Origin: Asterochloris sp. CNOR1
Lineage: Eukaryota; Chlorophyta; Trebouxiophyceae; Trebouxiales; Trebouxiaceae
NCBI GenBank assembly: GCA_963969365.1
Contig: OZ017746.1
Coordinates: 1,488,001 to 1,552,000 of the forward strand
Direction of reading: 5' to 3'
Length of the DNA: 64,000 nucleotides
Shown: positions 1 through 12,622 of the stretch, piece by piece
How positions within the stretch are numbered: position 1 is the stretch's first letter
Layout of the letters: each line of letters opens with the position of its first letter
Notes under the pieces: model-generated
What the model was told of the DNA's origin: nothing
Databases searched by the model: none
The model's input: the letters and a program-made list of their open reading frames with translations, nothing else
Made by a program: the position numbers and the translations under genes

Positions 1-570
1 AGGCTCATGGAGCAGTCGCGGCGCGTTTGCAGGAGATGCAGGCCTGGGTGCAGTGGCACCAGCCCCCACTTGTGCAGCAGCACCCAGCCGCACTGCAGGA
101 TGCAGGGGCTGACAGCCAGGAGAAGGATGTGCAGGCACAGCGCTCTGTGACAGCAGTGAGCATGCTGGTGTTGCACTGCACTGCTGCCATCCCTTGAGTG
201 CATTCATGGCCTGCAGCATCTGCGCTCCACGGCCCTCATCCTTATTGCTGCCTGTCTGCATCTACTGCATTGCAGGGCTCGGCCTGCTTACACTGTGTTG
301 CAGAACCCCACTTGCTCTTGAACTGAGCGGCTGTCTGGGGCTCTGCTGCAGCCACCTGCTACATATGACGACCCAGCAGACACGCCGCCCTGCCCACAGG
401 AGCCCGATGAGGCTCCACCAGTATCTGTGCACCCTTGCCAAATCCCTTATCTGCCACTGGATCCGCAAGAGGCCAGAAACCTCCATGACCGCCTGCTTGG
501 CTTTGGGATCACAGATCCCAGTTTCATGGTGCAGTACATCAGCCCAGCAGCTGCAAGGGACCAATCCTGA
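1..570 (+). CDS. 3' end of an unrecognised protein-coding gene (5' part outside the window)
   Basis: Two exons can be read in phase. The first runs from the window edge to 155 and ends at a GTGAGC donor. The second runs 352-570 after a CTGCAG acceptor and ends in TGA. The encoded tail is Gln/Pro-rich in the first exon, then acidic and proline-rich (DDPADTPPCPQEPDEAPP). It closes with a more ordered stretch, LPLDPQEARNLHDRLLGFGI, followed by about 20 residues. I do not recognise a family. The stop lies 157 bp from the stop of the convergent ispH gene. The frame choice rests on the absence of stops, good splice signals and the non-repetitive C-terminal segment. Another small exon in 156-351 cannot be excluded. 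Confidence 0.55.
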
Positions 571-727
571 GTGCTCTTTGAGACCGACAACAAGGTTCAA
601 CTTTGAAGAAGCATGGTCATGTAACGCGCAGGAGCCCATACCCTGGCGCTGACAACTGTGTGACTCGCCTACTCACTGACATTCTGACCTCCTACACGAA
701 ATTTCAATTTACAAAACAAAGAGAGGC

Positions 728-3700
728 TCATACAGGTGCTGGCTCTGCCTCCTCTGGCTTCTCCACCACCAGTGGCTCACGCCTGGGGGCAACCCCTGCA
801 GGCAGCAATACTGCAGTTGCAGCCAGCATATCTGCAGTGTGGCCCCAGCTACAGGAATGCATTGCAGCACAGCTCTGCAGCACAAATGCTAGCCACATAC
901 CCACCCCAAAGGGCACAACACCATACAACTTGAAGCACAGAGGCCAGGCAACAGCTGCACCCAGAGCGTCCCCCTGAACACTGAGATCCAGGGAGAGCCG
1001 TTGCTTTGGCCTGCCCACCCACGCCTCAATGCTCAAAGCTGGCCCCTCCAGGACCACAAGTGATTGCTGTTTTCACCACCTCCCCTGTCAGGTATGAGGA
1101 GGACCCAGCCCAGCATTCAGCACACACAGCAGGGATAACCAGGAGCCGATGGCAGCGGATGCCCCTGTCAGGCATCAGCAGCCACTCACCCTGGAATTTG
1201 GGATCCCGGATTCTGAAGACCTTGTCCAGGACATACTCCACATCCCGGTCGGGTGTGGAGGCTCCAGAGGTGATGCCAATGGTCACAGGCCCATCTGGCA
1301 GCCAGCAGTTGGTCTCCCGCATCTCGCCATGGGCCATCTTGTGCAGGATCTTGTTCTCCTCGGAGTCGATGCAGGCTGCTGAGTTGACCCAGAAGCTGGG
1401 GATGCCTGCCATTTCAGGGATCTCCTGCACAACCACCAAGGGGCCTTCACTGCCTGCTTGGAGGAGGCTACACTACACATTGGGGCCGCTGCTGACCCAG
1501 AAAGCGCCAGATACACGCGGGGTCAGGATACGTTGCATTCATGCATCAGATGGGGTCTACGAAGAGGTGCTGCTCAGCAGCCGATAAGCCATGGTCAGCC
1601 TGAGGTGGGTGGTTATCAGATTCCCACTGTGGATTTACATGAGCAGCCTGCACAGGGTGAGAAGTGAGGCCCATTCTGGGGGTGCACATGAGCCATCTGC
1701 CAGCTAAGAGCAGCCTGGGCGTAAGCAAGCATGGTAATTGTGGGGTGCTCCAGTCACCTGGAGTAGGTGGCGGTGCTGAGCTCAGAGCAAAAGGCTGGCA
1801 GCAGCCTGCCTGCAGTGGAACATGATGCTGCCTGTGCAGCAGGTGGCAGCCCTGTCTGCCCACCTGGAGGTGGCTGGTGTTGCTGCTGTTGAAGCCGCCC
1901 ACTACCAGCATCATGTCCAGCTTCTGCTCTGGGACGTCCTGCTGCCCGGTCATCTCGTACACAGCGCTCTGCCTAGTCTGCAGGCAGCACAACAGCGGTG
2001 TGAGGCGGCTTGGGGCAGGACTGGCCAAGCACTTGTCAGAAACAGTGTGGGGTGCCCTGCCTGCAGTCAGCAGAGGATCATTTTGTGAGGTGTGCGCTCA
2101 TGCGCTGGCACGTCACGCTGTCCAGTCATCACGCTGGCACGTCACGCTGTCCAGTCATCACGCTGGCACGTCACGCTGTCCAGTCATCACATGAACCATG
2201 CTCTGCTTGACATGCAGGCAACCCAGTGCCTGAAGCAGGCTTCCTGGACACAACTGAAGCCCAATGACAAAGTGGAGGGCCAACACAACAGCGAGCAGGA
2301 GGCATTTGTGCACAGGGGCACCACGAACTTGGGCAGGCTTCTGCAGTCACCTGCCCTGGCAGGCTGCTGCCCGATGATGTGCCTCACAGATGTTTCCATG
2401 ACCATGCATTGCTCCTTCAGCCAGCCAGTAGCGTTTGCGCAAATTCGAGACATCAGCATGCCCCAGCATGCCTGTGAGTAGAGCATAGTCTGTTGTCAGG
2501 CACGAAGCCTTCTACATGTTGAAGGGGCCAGCCATTCTACCTCATGGGCTGCCTCCAAGCAGCCTCATTACGTTTGGACCAGCACCCAGATCCGCAACTG
2601 CCAATCACCTGTGTGCCATGGCAGGTGGTCTTCACCCGAGAGTGCAGTCAACAGCGGGCTCGCGTCCACTTAGGGAGCCCCAGCATGCGCACTTATGAGA
2701 CTGCTCCACAGCCAGCCTCCTGCTGTTTGACACCAACTCTGACAGCAGCACACCTGTGTGGCGTCGCAGATGGTGTCCATGACCATGTAGTGCTCCTTCA
2801 GCGCTGCTGGTCCGTACTTCTCCATCATCGTCTTCTCCAGCAGCTTCCCGATGCTCAGCGTCTCGTCGCGCAGCATGGTTGTCTGGTTGGCCAGGCCCAC
2901 CCGCTCCAGGTCTGCAGCCCACGAGCAGCCCCCTGGTTAGCACAATGAGCAAAACAGGCAGGGCAGGGCAGAGGATACAAGGTTGCCCAAGCAGACCTAG
3001 CAGCTTGAGGTCTGCCGCGGCGGGGACAGCACAGCAAACCATGGAAGGCAGTGCAGAGAAGTAAAGCTCCACATACCACACAGCCCACTTGTGTGTAGGT
3101 CGTGCATGGCCAACAGTGCTTTGTGGAACTTGACAAGATCCTCTGGTCAAGCACATGCTCAGCCTGACCCGCTACCATAGCTCACCGGTGTCTGGGTCGA
3201 AGCCGGCCGACAGTGCATTCTGGAACTTGGTCAGAAACTCCTCGCGGCTGCCCCCATGCATGATGTAGTCCGCCAGGTACTGTGCCTCCTTCAGGTCCTT
3301 CACAATGATGTAGGTCGTTGCAAATGAGGCTGTGGCAATGGTCTCCTCATGGGCGTACTTGCCGTGGATGACGCTGGTGTGCTGCTTGCGCGCCTGGTTG
3401 TCCACCGCGTTCCAGACCTTAGACACCCAGGGACACGTGGTGTCCACAATCTGCAGAGGCAGCATGATGTAGATTGCTGCTGCCAAAAGGCAGCTTGTGC
3501 CAGCATTGGCAACACCATGTGCTGCAAGTGCTTGTGCCTGGCCTGCAGCACGAGCAGCAGCAGCCGCATGTGGGACGGGGTCAATCATCCAGGGATACTC
3601 AGCGTACCCAATCTGCAGGCGGCAGGTGCCAGTGTGAGGTGATGCAGGTGACAAAGAGTGCTGCAATCAGCAGACAGCAAGGACGCCAAGGAGCAGTCCT

Positions 3701-6061
3701 GCTACTGCAAGCTGTGCCCAACAAGGTCCTGCAGGGGTGCCCAGGTTGGGCAGGGGTGTGCCCTGGGTGGGTTGCCAGCTTTAGACACCCTGCGCTGCAG
3801 GAAAGTCCTGGACACCAGCCCTGACGCACCCGGGCAGCCCTCTGACCCATGCAGCCTGAATGTCAGCACACCGGCCTCCAAAGCAGGATGGCTCTCAGGG
3901 CCCCTCTCCCCTCTCTGGCATGTTGAGGCTGCTAAGCAGGCGCGGCTCGGGCAGGCTGGCCCCAGGCAGCGCACTGCTGTGCGCTTGAGTGAAGCATGGC
4001 CCATGGAAAGCAGTGGTCTCTGCGCAGGTGCGCATTGCAGTGGGACAGCATGCATGGCTCGAGCATGCTGGCCCCACAGCTGAGATGCTGAGGTCCCTGG
4101 ATGCAGCAGCACGTGAACGGTCACTTTGGAAGGCCCTCAGCAGCAGACCCCAGCCCCTGCAAGCCTCACCTGCACTTTACGGTCTGAGAGCAGGCGCAGC
4201 TCAGGCACGCTTGCCCCAAAGGCTGGCAGGATGACCACATCCCCCTGCTTCACGGGGTCAAAATTCTTGCCTTGGTCGCCACCTCTATCCTCGATGATGG
4301 ACACCTCCATTTCTTTCAGCCTCTGCACAGTTCAAGAATTGTGTGAGTCTTGTGAACGGTGCAGGCAGGGGCTGGCTATGTGTGGCCCCTGCAGCTGGCT
4401 GCAGGCGTGTGCTGCAGCCTCTGCAGGGCAGCAAGGGGTTGCCCACGCAGTGCAGCCAACATTCATGTTGGGTGCAGCCGACATCAGCCAGAGCAGCTTG
4501 CACTGCCAACATGCCTCAGATGCCACGTAACCGTGGAACCACCGGCCAGCTGCTGACAAGCAATAGAATGTGTGGGTGCTGGCTTCTGCCCACCATGGCA
4601 GACAGCGTCCATGGTGTTGCACTCAGTGCGTGGACAGGCAGAGCCCTCACCTGGTTGACTGCCGGGTTGTGAATGATTTCGTTGGTGATGTGCAGTTTCT
4701 GGCCAGGGTAGGCCCTGCGAGCCTCGTATGCCATCTGCACGGCCCGCTCCACCCCCCAGCAGTAGCCAAAGGCGTTGGCCAGCTTGACTGTGATGCCCTT
4801 GAACTGCCACTGGTTCCCGTTGTCCTTCATCTGCGCAACCAGGCCTGCAGGGGAAAGCCAGGCACACCACATGAGCACTGAAACAACTGAAGACTGCTGT
4901 GAACACTCTCCTCAGGGGCCTGATTGTACCCAACAGCTGCAGCACAGGGAACCGCCTGACACTTCCCCCAGGGAACGCTGCCCTCTGCTGCTGGCATGGG
5001 GTGACCCTGCATCTGTGTCCTCTGGACTCAATGCCATGCGCTGCCCTGTGCTGCTGGCGCTGGGTACATCTGCGGCCCCTGGGGCACCTGGCAGATTAGC
5101 CCAGCGCCAGCAGCACAGGGCAGCGCCTGGCAAGCCGTCCAGAGGACCCAGATGCAGGGTCACCCTGTGCCAACAGCAGAGGGCAGCGTCCAGCCTTGCG
5201 CATGACAGCCAGCAGCAGCCTGCCAGAAGCAGCGAGGCATGGGCGGCCGGCAGGGCGGTAAGGCTGCAAGAAGCTCTCGTGCCAGTGTTGTGGATGAGCA
5301 GCCACCAGGGCTCTCCAGGTACACCAGCGCATGCTTTGCCTGCGGCTGCCGCCTGCTAGACAAGGTGGCATGCCGGTCTGGGACCTGTGACCGAGAGCAG
5401 GCGATGCTGGCATGCATGTGCCCTGTGCTTCACAGGTTTGCAGAGCACTTGGGGCAAGCAGCCTATTGCCTGGGCTCTTGCAGAACACAGGCTTGCTGAC
5501 GCAGGCATGCCAGGGTTCAAGCACTCACCGACGGTGCTGTAGCCGGTGCCATGCTCATCCATGAGTGCCAGGCTGTCCTTGTCATTGATGGGGTTGCGTA
5601 CAAACATGCCCTGCTTCATTAGCTGACGCCGAAAGGCACGCCCATCAAACGGGGATTTCTTGCCATTGCCATTTGAGCTGCTGGCAACACTGTCGGGCAC
5701 CTCTGCAGAGCAGTACAGGTGCAGTGTTCAGCTATGAAGCTAAGGTTCAACACTACCTGGCGCGCAGCAGCCCCTGCATGCCGGTCTGCGCAGGCATGCG
5801 CTCTCATTTGCTGTCAGGCAGGACAGCAACCTGCACACATGGGCGTCTGCATGACACAGTCAGTCTGCCACAATACCACGCTGTCCCAAGTGTGTCCCAC
5901 ACCCTGGCTGACTTGCCTGCATTCGCCCTGCACCCTTGGATTGCTTGTCTGCCTGCCAGCCTGCGGTAGAAAGGCAGTGCGCGGGATCGAAGGGTGTTGC
6001 TGCACCTTGGCAGCTGGTGGCAGTGCTCCAAGGGCTGGTGAGCATCCGGAGTGACTGACAT
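728..6061 (-). CDS. ispH: 4-hydroxy-3-methylbut-2-enyl diphosphate reductase (IspH/HDR), plastid MEP pathway
   Basis: This is the last enzyme of the plastid MEP isoprenoid pathway. It reduces HMBPP to IPP and DMAPP with a [4Fe-4S] cluster. Nine exons (5917-6061, 5529-5702, 4651-4844, 4170-4322, 3186-3450, 2754-2911, 1864-1977, 1190-1424, 728-795) sum to 1506 nt, or 501 aa. The three cluster cysteines sit in [16 protein letters not shown] and CDATQ. The substrate-binding block SGASTPD is also present, as are the long plant/cyanobacterial insertions. Exon 1 reads as an Arg/Ser-rich transit peptide. Its ATG is at 6061, 92 bp from the divergent UXT start. The first intron uses a GC donor (AG|GCAAGT at 5916), which keeps phase exactly. 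The last exon adds a Pro/Glu-rich tail of about 22 residues. Identification is certain; the outermost exons are the least sure. Confidence 0.96.
2104..2190. repeat. three 29-bp tandem repeats in an ispH intron
   Basis: Three copies of a 29-bp unit beginning GCTGGCACGTCACGCTGTCC lie head to tail at 2104-2132, 2133-2161 and 2162-2190, inside the intron between ispH exons 6 and 7. The copies are essentially identical and have no spacers, so this is a recent minisatellite rather than a CRISPR array. Confidence 0.9.
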
Positions 6062-6153
6062 GGTGTTGGGCTGCACAGACAGCCGTGAAGTCCAAAGATC
6101 TGGTCAGTCAGAACTTTGACCAGCCTGCTGTCAAGTCCAGATAAGGATGGCTC
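6062..6153. promoter_or_regulatory. short bidirectional 5' region of ispH and UXT
   Basis: Only 92 bp separate the two divergent start codons. The region holds an inverted pair, CTGGTCA at 6100-6106 and TGACCAG at 6117-6123, the latter within TTTGACCAG. The same pair recurs between mnmA and clpP, and slightly altered between GPN2 and DEG1. No clear TATA element is seen. A shared promoter is inferred from spacing alone. Confidence 0.5.
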
Positions 6154-6660
6154 ATGCAGTCCGTAAGCGAGGCAGAGGCAGCATCCAGGAGATTTGAGCT
6201 GCAGCAGTATTTAGATGAGCAGCTGCTGCCTGATATCCAGGCCCTCTCTGAGTCTTATCACTCAAAACAAACAGACTTGCGCAGCTATGAGCAGCTGCAG
6301 ACCAGCATCAGATCACTTCAGCAGGTATGTTGTTTTCATCAACCATGTTGCACACAATCGTCATCTCAGACAAGCTTGGGTTGTCGAGGACTACAGGAAC
6401 GCCTGAAGAGCTTGGAATGCCTGGTGGACCTAGGCCATGGAGTGCAGATGCAGGCCAGTGTCCAGGACGCCTCTCAAATCACCATCAATGTAGGGCTAGG
6501 CTTCTGGGCTGTTTGCACCCTGGACGAGGCCCCTCAAGTTATAGCTGTCAAGGAGCAGGCGTTGCAGCAGCAGCTGGCAAGCCTTGACAACGACATGGCC
6601 CACGTCCGCGCACACATGAAACTGGTGCAAGAGGGCTTGGAGCATCTCCCAGCTGGCTGA
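6154..6660 (+). CDS. UXT: UXT/ART-27-like prefoldin-family protein
   Basis: A small prefoldin alpha-like subunit. In animals UXT belongs to the URI/R2TP prefoldin-like complex that assists assembly of RNA polymerases and PIKK kinases. Two exons, 6154-6324 and 6397-6660, are separated by a 72-nt intron (GTATGT...CTACAG) that happens to be open in frame. Together they give 144 aa, close to the usual 150-157. The order is coiled coil, beta hairpins, coiled coil. The central block VDLGHGVQMQASVQD, then INVGLGFW and TLDEAPQVI, matches the UXT core (VDLG...VPDTS...ALGYGFFLELTLAEAL). The C-terminal helix ends MKLVQEGLEHL, like the human LLEGLREL. The ATG at 6154 is preferred because the nearby ATG at 6147 is out of frame. 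It is convergent with CLASRP. Confidence 0.85.
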   Translation: MQSVSEAEAASRRFELQQYLDEQLLPDIQALSESYHSKQTDLRSYEQLQTSIRSLQQVCCFHQPCCTQSSSQTSLGCRGLQERLKSLECLVDLGHGVQMQASVQDASQITINVGLGFWAVCTLDEAPQVIAVKEQALQQQLASLDNDMAHVRAHMKLVQEGLEHLPAG

Positions 6661-6944
6661 CGGCAAGGCATTCATTCAGGTTGTCGAAAGGCGCCACACT
6701 GCAAACTGCGCTTTCACCTTGTCTTGCAAGGTCCCCTTTTTGCACTCTTGCTGATTACACTAGTTTGTGGTCACAATGCTTTTGAACATTTCATGCTGTT
6801 AAATCAGGGTCACCTTCGATAGGAGTCCCTGCAGGGCAGAATTCTACACATGACTCTGCCCTCGAGCAGGCAACACTGCAGGCCACAAGGCAGCTCAGGC
6901 TGGTTGCCAGTCGGGCAACATGGGGACTTGAGCGACGGCAGCTC

Positions 6945-9900
6945 TCAGCAGACGTTGTCAACGGTGGCCCAGTCAATGCCTGGCAGTCTTCTCATCTGCT
7001 CCCCCCGGACAACTCCAGGCGACCCCACTGACCTGTAGCCTTCAGGGGAGGACCGTCGAGCATAGCGGGCAGCATGGGCACTATCCATTCTTAGCCTGGC
7101 CTGTCGGTCCCTCTCCTCGTCAGCCTTACGCTGGGCCACGCTGACAGCGTCCCTGGCCACCTGCTTGTTCAGCTGCGCCGCCATCACACGCTTCAGCCTC
7201 TCCTGAGGCGTCTCCTTCGCAGACGGCTGCAGGCATGCAGGTGACTGTCAGCACCCCTAATTCTGCACTGAGTGGCTTGTGGTTGTGCCCCTTGCCAGGG
7301 GTGTCTCTCTAGCCGGCATGTGCAGGCCCAGGGGTGAGATAAGTGGGACCTTTGCAGACAGGTGCAGGCAGGCGGGAGCCAGGGAACGCTGCCAAGCACC
7401 AGCAGCAGGAGGGATGGAATTAAGAAGGAGACGAGGCCTGGACAGCACACGGCAGCTAGGTGGCAGCACAAGCGAGCCACCCCAGGTCTGCAAGTAAGCT
7501 GAGCTGGAAGAAGACGTGACAGTGACGTGCCCCTGCAGTCCACTTCAAGCCGCAGCTGTGACATGCACATCACCTTGACAGCTGGCTTGCTTCGCTCAGC
7601 CACCCGGCCCCTGCGATGCCGCTCATCATCGCTGCTGCTGTCCTGCCGCCTTCGCGGCCTGCAAGGTCAGGTTGCCCAGTCAAGTACAGTTCCGGCATTG
7701 TGGTCAGTCCGAGCAGCTTGTGCTGGGCGACTGCTGCATATGTTAGGCCATGAGAAGAGCAGGGGACTTGATTGCATGCAGACAGTTGGTGTGAGGGGAC
7801 CTCACAAGAACACAGCATGCTGCCTGGTGCAGGCACAGTGGTATACGGCGCAGTGGCGCTGCACACTCACTTGGAGGCCCCAGTAACCACAGCTGTTACC
7901 GGCAGTACCAATGGGCCTGCAACAGCTGGGTCAGCCTTGCGCGGCAGTGCATCCAGAATGCCACCCCTGCACAGACACACAGGCACCACAAGGGAACAGC
8001 GTCAGCCAGCACACACGGGCTGCACCAGCACCATGCAGCCAGGAGACCGTGCAAGTACAGGCAAAGCAGCAGCAGGTGCTGGCATCACAGGGCAGACAGG
8101 GTTCATTGAGATGAGACAACCAACCAGCAAGACACTTCAAGACCCAGCATCAGGCAGATTCATCGGCTGTGGGGCAGACAGCGCCTCATTCAGCAGAAGT
8201 CAAATAGCCTGCTGACTCTTCATCAGTCAGCTACAGGGCCACCATGCAGCAAACCTTGACGGCCTGACCCAAGAGATTGCTGATGCGCCGGGCAGCCCCA
8301 ACAGGCCCATCCGCTGCCTTCCAAGTGGCAGCACGCAGAGAGAGTGACCAGCAGGAGCATCCAGAGGGGGGCACAGACCGTTTGGCGTCCACTGTGTCAC
8401 TAGAGGGCAGGGTCTCTGCAGGTTTCTCAGGCAGGCCACGCCAGCTGGGCTCTGTGCCGCCAACGCTGAATTCAGTGATGAATTCTGTGCGTGGCCTGTC
8501 GTCTCTGCCAGTCCTACGTCGCCTGTATCAAAGAAGACAGGAGTTAGTGCAGGAGATGGCTGGGCATGGGGCTGTGAGGCGCTGCACACTGTGACTGCAC
8601 ATTGCAGGCAGGCCAGGCTGCCAGCCATAGCAGTCAGAAATATGCACAGGATGCCTCTATTGCCTGTCAGGGCAACTGGAACATCAGCATGTCAGAACAA
8701 GCAGAACCTGCAACTGGGCAATCTTGCCTACGGGGTGATGGCGACTGTGACCGCGACCATGACCTGGAACGAGCCCTGCAGGCAGACAAGCTCAACAGTG
8801 CTGCCACCAGTAGGTCTAATAGAGTCCAGCGTATCAGCCTCACTGTAGGCATGTTTCCCACCTTGCCCGTACATGTTGCACAGTTCCGCTCTCTGTGCAA
8901 TATCTCTGCCGTCAGGCAGGCAACAACAGCCCCTGATGTGTGCTCAGCACTGGTCACCATCCCTAAGCCTGCCAGTCAGGTTGCAGAGCCGTGCCCCACC
9001 ACGCTTGTTGTGTAGGTAGCATCCCCATGCATGCCTAGCAGTTGTCAAAACCTGCCTAGCACTTGTCAAAACCTGCCCAGCACTTGTCAGGCTCTGCTCA
9101 GCAGAAAGTGTTATTATGCCTTTCTCCACAGCCCCAACCCACCTCTTGTATGGCTCATATCCTGGGCTGCCCCGCCGGTCACGCCTGTAGTCATCCCCCT
9201 GAGCCAGCGCAGGCCGTGAAGGCTTGGGCCCGGGGTTTACACTGGGGCCCCAGACGCTGAGGCCCTGCCCAGCCATGCGCTTGGCCCGCATGGCAGCCTT
9301 CTTGCGGCTGAACATGCGTCTTCAAGCAGCAGAGCAGGGGCACCACTTGAGATTCTGGAGTCAACAGGCACCAGAGCAGGTGCACTGCCTAAGACTTAGG
9401 CATCTTGCGTGCAGACTTGGGCTGCACAAAGGGAGCTGCAGTTGTGCAAAAGGCTCTGCAGCATCACATTGGCCGTGCAGAGACACCAGCATGACCCTGA
9501 TGGACCAGCCGAGTCCTGATGATGCAGCCATGAGGCTGCATCCTGGGTCCTCTTCCAGGTAGCAGTGTTCCAGCCGTCAGACCCACCACCCTCAGCCCTC
9601 TGCAACCCCTCAAGGGCAACAAGGGGAGCTCCGTGCATGTAGCAGGATGTCAGCTGAGAGGCCCTTGAGTAGCACTGTCATGGAGCTGCACATACTTTGA
9701 TCGCTTTACATTGCCAGCTGCCTCAGCCTCCTCCTGCCGCTCAGTGTGGCGCAGCATTGCGCTGAAGTCGTCAATGCCCAGATTGGCAGCCAAGGCGTCC
9801 TGTGCCCCGTCCTGGTCTCGTTCCTCAAAGTCTAGGTCAGAGTCTGCAGCAGAGGCAGCATCCTGGGTGTCTGCAGAAGATACAGCAGCCTGAGACTCTG

Positions 9901-12395
9901 CAAAACTGCACTTGACAACTGCAGCTGCTTGCAGGTCTGTAGAGATGCACAGGACTGTATTGTGAGCATATCTACTGCCAGCTAGCATTATTTCTGGTGT
10001 CATGCAGAGGCACTATACAAGGCTGAGCATGCTACATTTTTCCTTAGCATAGATCCTGATTGGGAGCGTTGTCAAGAGTCTGCAGCAGGGGACAGCAGCA
10101 GCCCTGGTTTTGTCAAAGCTGCAGCAGACTTGAGCGTCAAAGTTTGCAGCAGGATGATAAACCATCAATGCCATCAAAGCGCAGTCAGCTGACCAGCAGC
10201 GCAACAGTGTGCAGAAGGCGGCAGCAGTACACTGGGATAAGAGCTGCTGCCCTGCTGCAGCATCCTCTGCATGTTGGGAGAGACGTAGGACTCCCTGCCC
10301 TCATCAGCACGCCAATGCAGGGACTTCAAACTTGAACCAGCAGCCGTGCTTGCTTGCCTGAGTCGTCTGAGCTGCCTTCCTCCCCTAGGTCATCCACTGG
10401 GCCCTTTGCAGTGGACCCTGAGGCATCAACACCTCCATAGTTGAAGCCAACAGCCGAGAACTCTCCAAAGCCTGCATGGACATGTGATCTAAGCCCAGGA
10501 TTGGCTTCAGAGTCATCAACCATACAGAGAAAGTAGGGAGCATGCCAAGCACATGAACCAGCTGAATCTTCCAGTTGACCATGAAGTGTGAGTCGTGGCT
10601 AGCCATGCATGCGGTAGGTTGCCAACAGCAGTGACCTGTCAGCAGAGCTCAGTGCAGTTGCCACCTGAAGGGGTGAGGGCTGCAGCCCCTGGTGCAATGG
10701 GGCCGGCTGCCTGCCCCTGGCTGGCGGCAACAGCCGCTGCAGCAGCTGCCATGGTCTTGGCACGCTCAGCCACATTCTGGCGCTCCGCTGCCTCCAGGCC
10801 GTCTTCCTCGCTGTACCCCTTTTGCAGCAGGTGCACCAGGTCGCGGTAGGACTCAAAAGCCAGCATCTGCACAGCAAGGAACCTGCCTCAGACCCTACGC
10901 CTTTGCATCCCATCTTGCTAAGACTGCACAGGCGCAGCATGCGCGCCTGGGGCTTGTAGCTCAGGATATGTGGTGCTCAGCTTGCAAGTACGTCTGACCG
11001 CAGAGGAAGAGCATAGTGCAGCAGGGGACAAGTCAGTGCAGTATGGGCCTGTTGACACTGCTTTACCTGCTGTGGCCGCCGGAACAGCCATTGAAGGGTA
11101 GGTACTTGAAGGCAATGCGGTACTGTAGGTTGACTTGGCCAAGAGCCTTGATTTGAAAAGGGCAACCTGTGCACAAGGGCTGCTAATTCCACTTTCCTCA
11201 GCTCCTGCTGCACCTCAGACTTGTCCTGGCCACCAGCCCCAAATCCTCAACTATGTGCAGCTTGCATCATCCATAGCAGCCTGCTTATGCTCCCCACTGC
11301 TGCACTTCATACTTGTTTGACCCTGCTAATGCACACCAATTGCTGCTGAGTGCAGGACTAGCCTGCTGACACTGCCTCACCTCGTCCAGCTCCCGCTGAT
11401 CCTCAGACTTGTCCTGACTGCTCGGGCGGGCCGGCTCACGGTAAAAGTCCAGCAGGGCCCTGCCATCAAATCGGTCGATGAGGTTGTCCTGCTTGCCATT
11501 CCAAGGGATCATGCCGGACTGGCTCTCAATGGCGGCATAGTACTCATTGCTCCGCCTGATGGTGCAAGAGCGGCCATCAACGCGGATGAAGTTGATGGGC
11601 TGCTCGCACTGCAGGGGAAGTGTGACTATCAGCATGGACGCCTTTTCTTGGCCTGGCCTGCTTTCTTGCCCTGCAACTCTGTTGGTTGCAAGCCCTGTGT
11701 GTCATGGACACACTGTAGAGGCAGCAGCAGGGTGTTCATTATGCAAGGCTCTGACACGCAATGCTCGGCATGTCGATAGGTGTCTAACTTGATGGGCTGC
11801 TTGCACTGCAGGCAGCTTGACTGTTAGCAAGGGGGCCTCTCATTGGCTGGGCCATTGCCACACTTCAATGGCAGCGCCCCTCAGCGGCAGGGCTGTGTGT
11901 AACAGGCTGCTACACCACGGGGGGCAGTAACACGATTTTCCTGCAGCTGCCCTGTCATCAGAACCAGTGAGCCACACTGGAAGGTGTCTGCAGTTGATAA
12001 GCAGCTTGCAACCACAAGTACAATGTCTGGCTGAGCTTTTGGTGTGCTGCTCTGGATCTGTCTTGCAGCTGCTCTGACAGCAGCAAGTCTTGTGCATAAG
12101 TGCTTGCTTGCACTGCAGGACAAGCAGCTGACTGGGTCTGCCTGCAGCAGCTCATACTGCCTTGACAAACACCTGGTAGACCAGCAGCATCCCCTGCATC
12201 CATACCGGCAGCCAGGATGCGCATGCCACAAGACCTTGGGAAGCACAGCCAGGCATTGGCAGGGCCCACCTGAGCGCTGGCGGCCTCTTGACGCCTCTCA
12301 TTGCGCTCTTTGTTGGCCAGCTGCCTCTGCTTGGCATCTCGCATGGCTTGGCGGTGCTCATGGTACAAGCTGCTGAGGCCAGAGCGTAGCGACAT
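6945..12395 (-). CDS. CLASRP: CLASRP/SWAP (SFRS16)-like splicing regulator with N-terminal DRY_EERY domain
   Basis: Homologue of the CLK4-associating SR-like protein, a nuclear pre-mRNA splicing factor. Exons: 12270-12395, 11381-11608, 10665-10866, 10358-10471, 9696-9897, 9143-9307, 8255-8522, 7871-7966, 7574-7658 and 6945-7226. Matching blocks in order are GMIPWNGKQDNLIDRFDGRA, FESYRDLVHLLQKGYSEEDG, VGFNYGG, an acidic Asp/Glu stretch, IDDFSAMLRHTERQEEAEA, RRGSPGYEPYKR, TEFITEFSVGG (animal ITFITSFGGS), a basic Arg/Ser stretch and the C-terminal TPQERLKRVMAAQLNKQ helix. The intron after 10358 has a GC donor. All junctions keep phase except 8255 to 7966. A 23-nt exon at 8144-8166 would restore it and give 596 aa, but that exon is speculative. 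The RS region is much shorter than in animals. Confidence 0.88.
9034..9096. repeat. three 21-bp imperfect tandem repeats in a CLASRP intron
   Basis: Units at 9034-9054, 9055-9075 and 9076-9096 follow CCTAGCACTTGTCAAAACCT with one change in the first copy and several in the third. They lie just 3' (on the minus strand) of the exon ending at 9143. No function is apparent. Confidence 0.75.
11788..11812 (-). repeat. decayed copy of a CLASRP exon start and its acceptor
   Basis: The stretch TGATGGGCTGCTTGCACTGC matches 11592-11611 (TGATGGGCTGCTCGCACTGC) at all but one base. The latter is the start of the exon 11381-11608 with its CTGCAG acceptor. The copy sits about 200 bp upstream in the preceding intron. 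Confidence 0.7.
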
Positions 12396-12622
12396 GAGGT
12401 TTTTCTTATGAATGGGATGATCACCGGCTCAGAGCAAAGCCTGCACCACACCCTGGAAGAGCTTTCAAAAACTTGCTGTGCAGACTGTGGCAGTATAAGA
12501 CTGACTGCAGCGCGGAGCAAACCACTTGAAAAGGCAGCTCCTCCTTTAGAAGCCAGCTCAGCAATCAAGCAGCGTTGACTTCGACCAAGCAGGCTTGTCC
12601 CGGCTGCCGGGGCCTGGCACTT
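12396..12622. promoter_or_regulatory. bidirectional 5' region of CLASRP and MMSDH
   Basis: 227 bp between two divergent start codons. It contains one W-box-like TTGACT (12575-12580) followed by CGACC. No TATA element is evident and no ORF is supported here. Confidence 0.4.

Noticed and set aside
2104-2190. Possible CRISPR-like array
   Set aside because: Only three direct copies with no spacers between them, in a eukaryotic intron; a minisatellite.
11063-11130. Possible CLASRP exon encoding YRIAFKYLPFNG
   Set aside because: It has splice-like ends, but the flanking exons (ending 11381 and starting 10866) join in phase and match the family without it.
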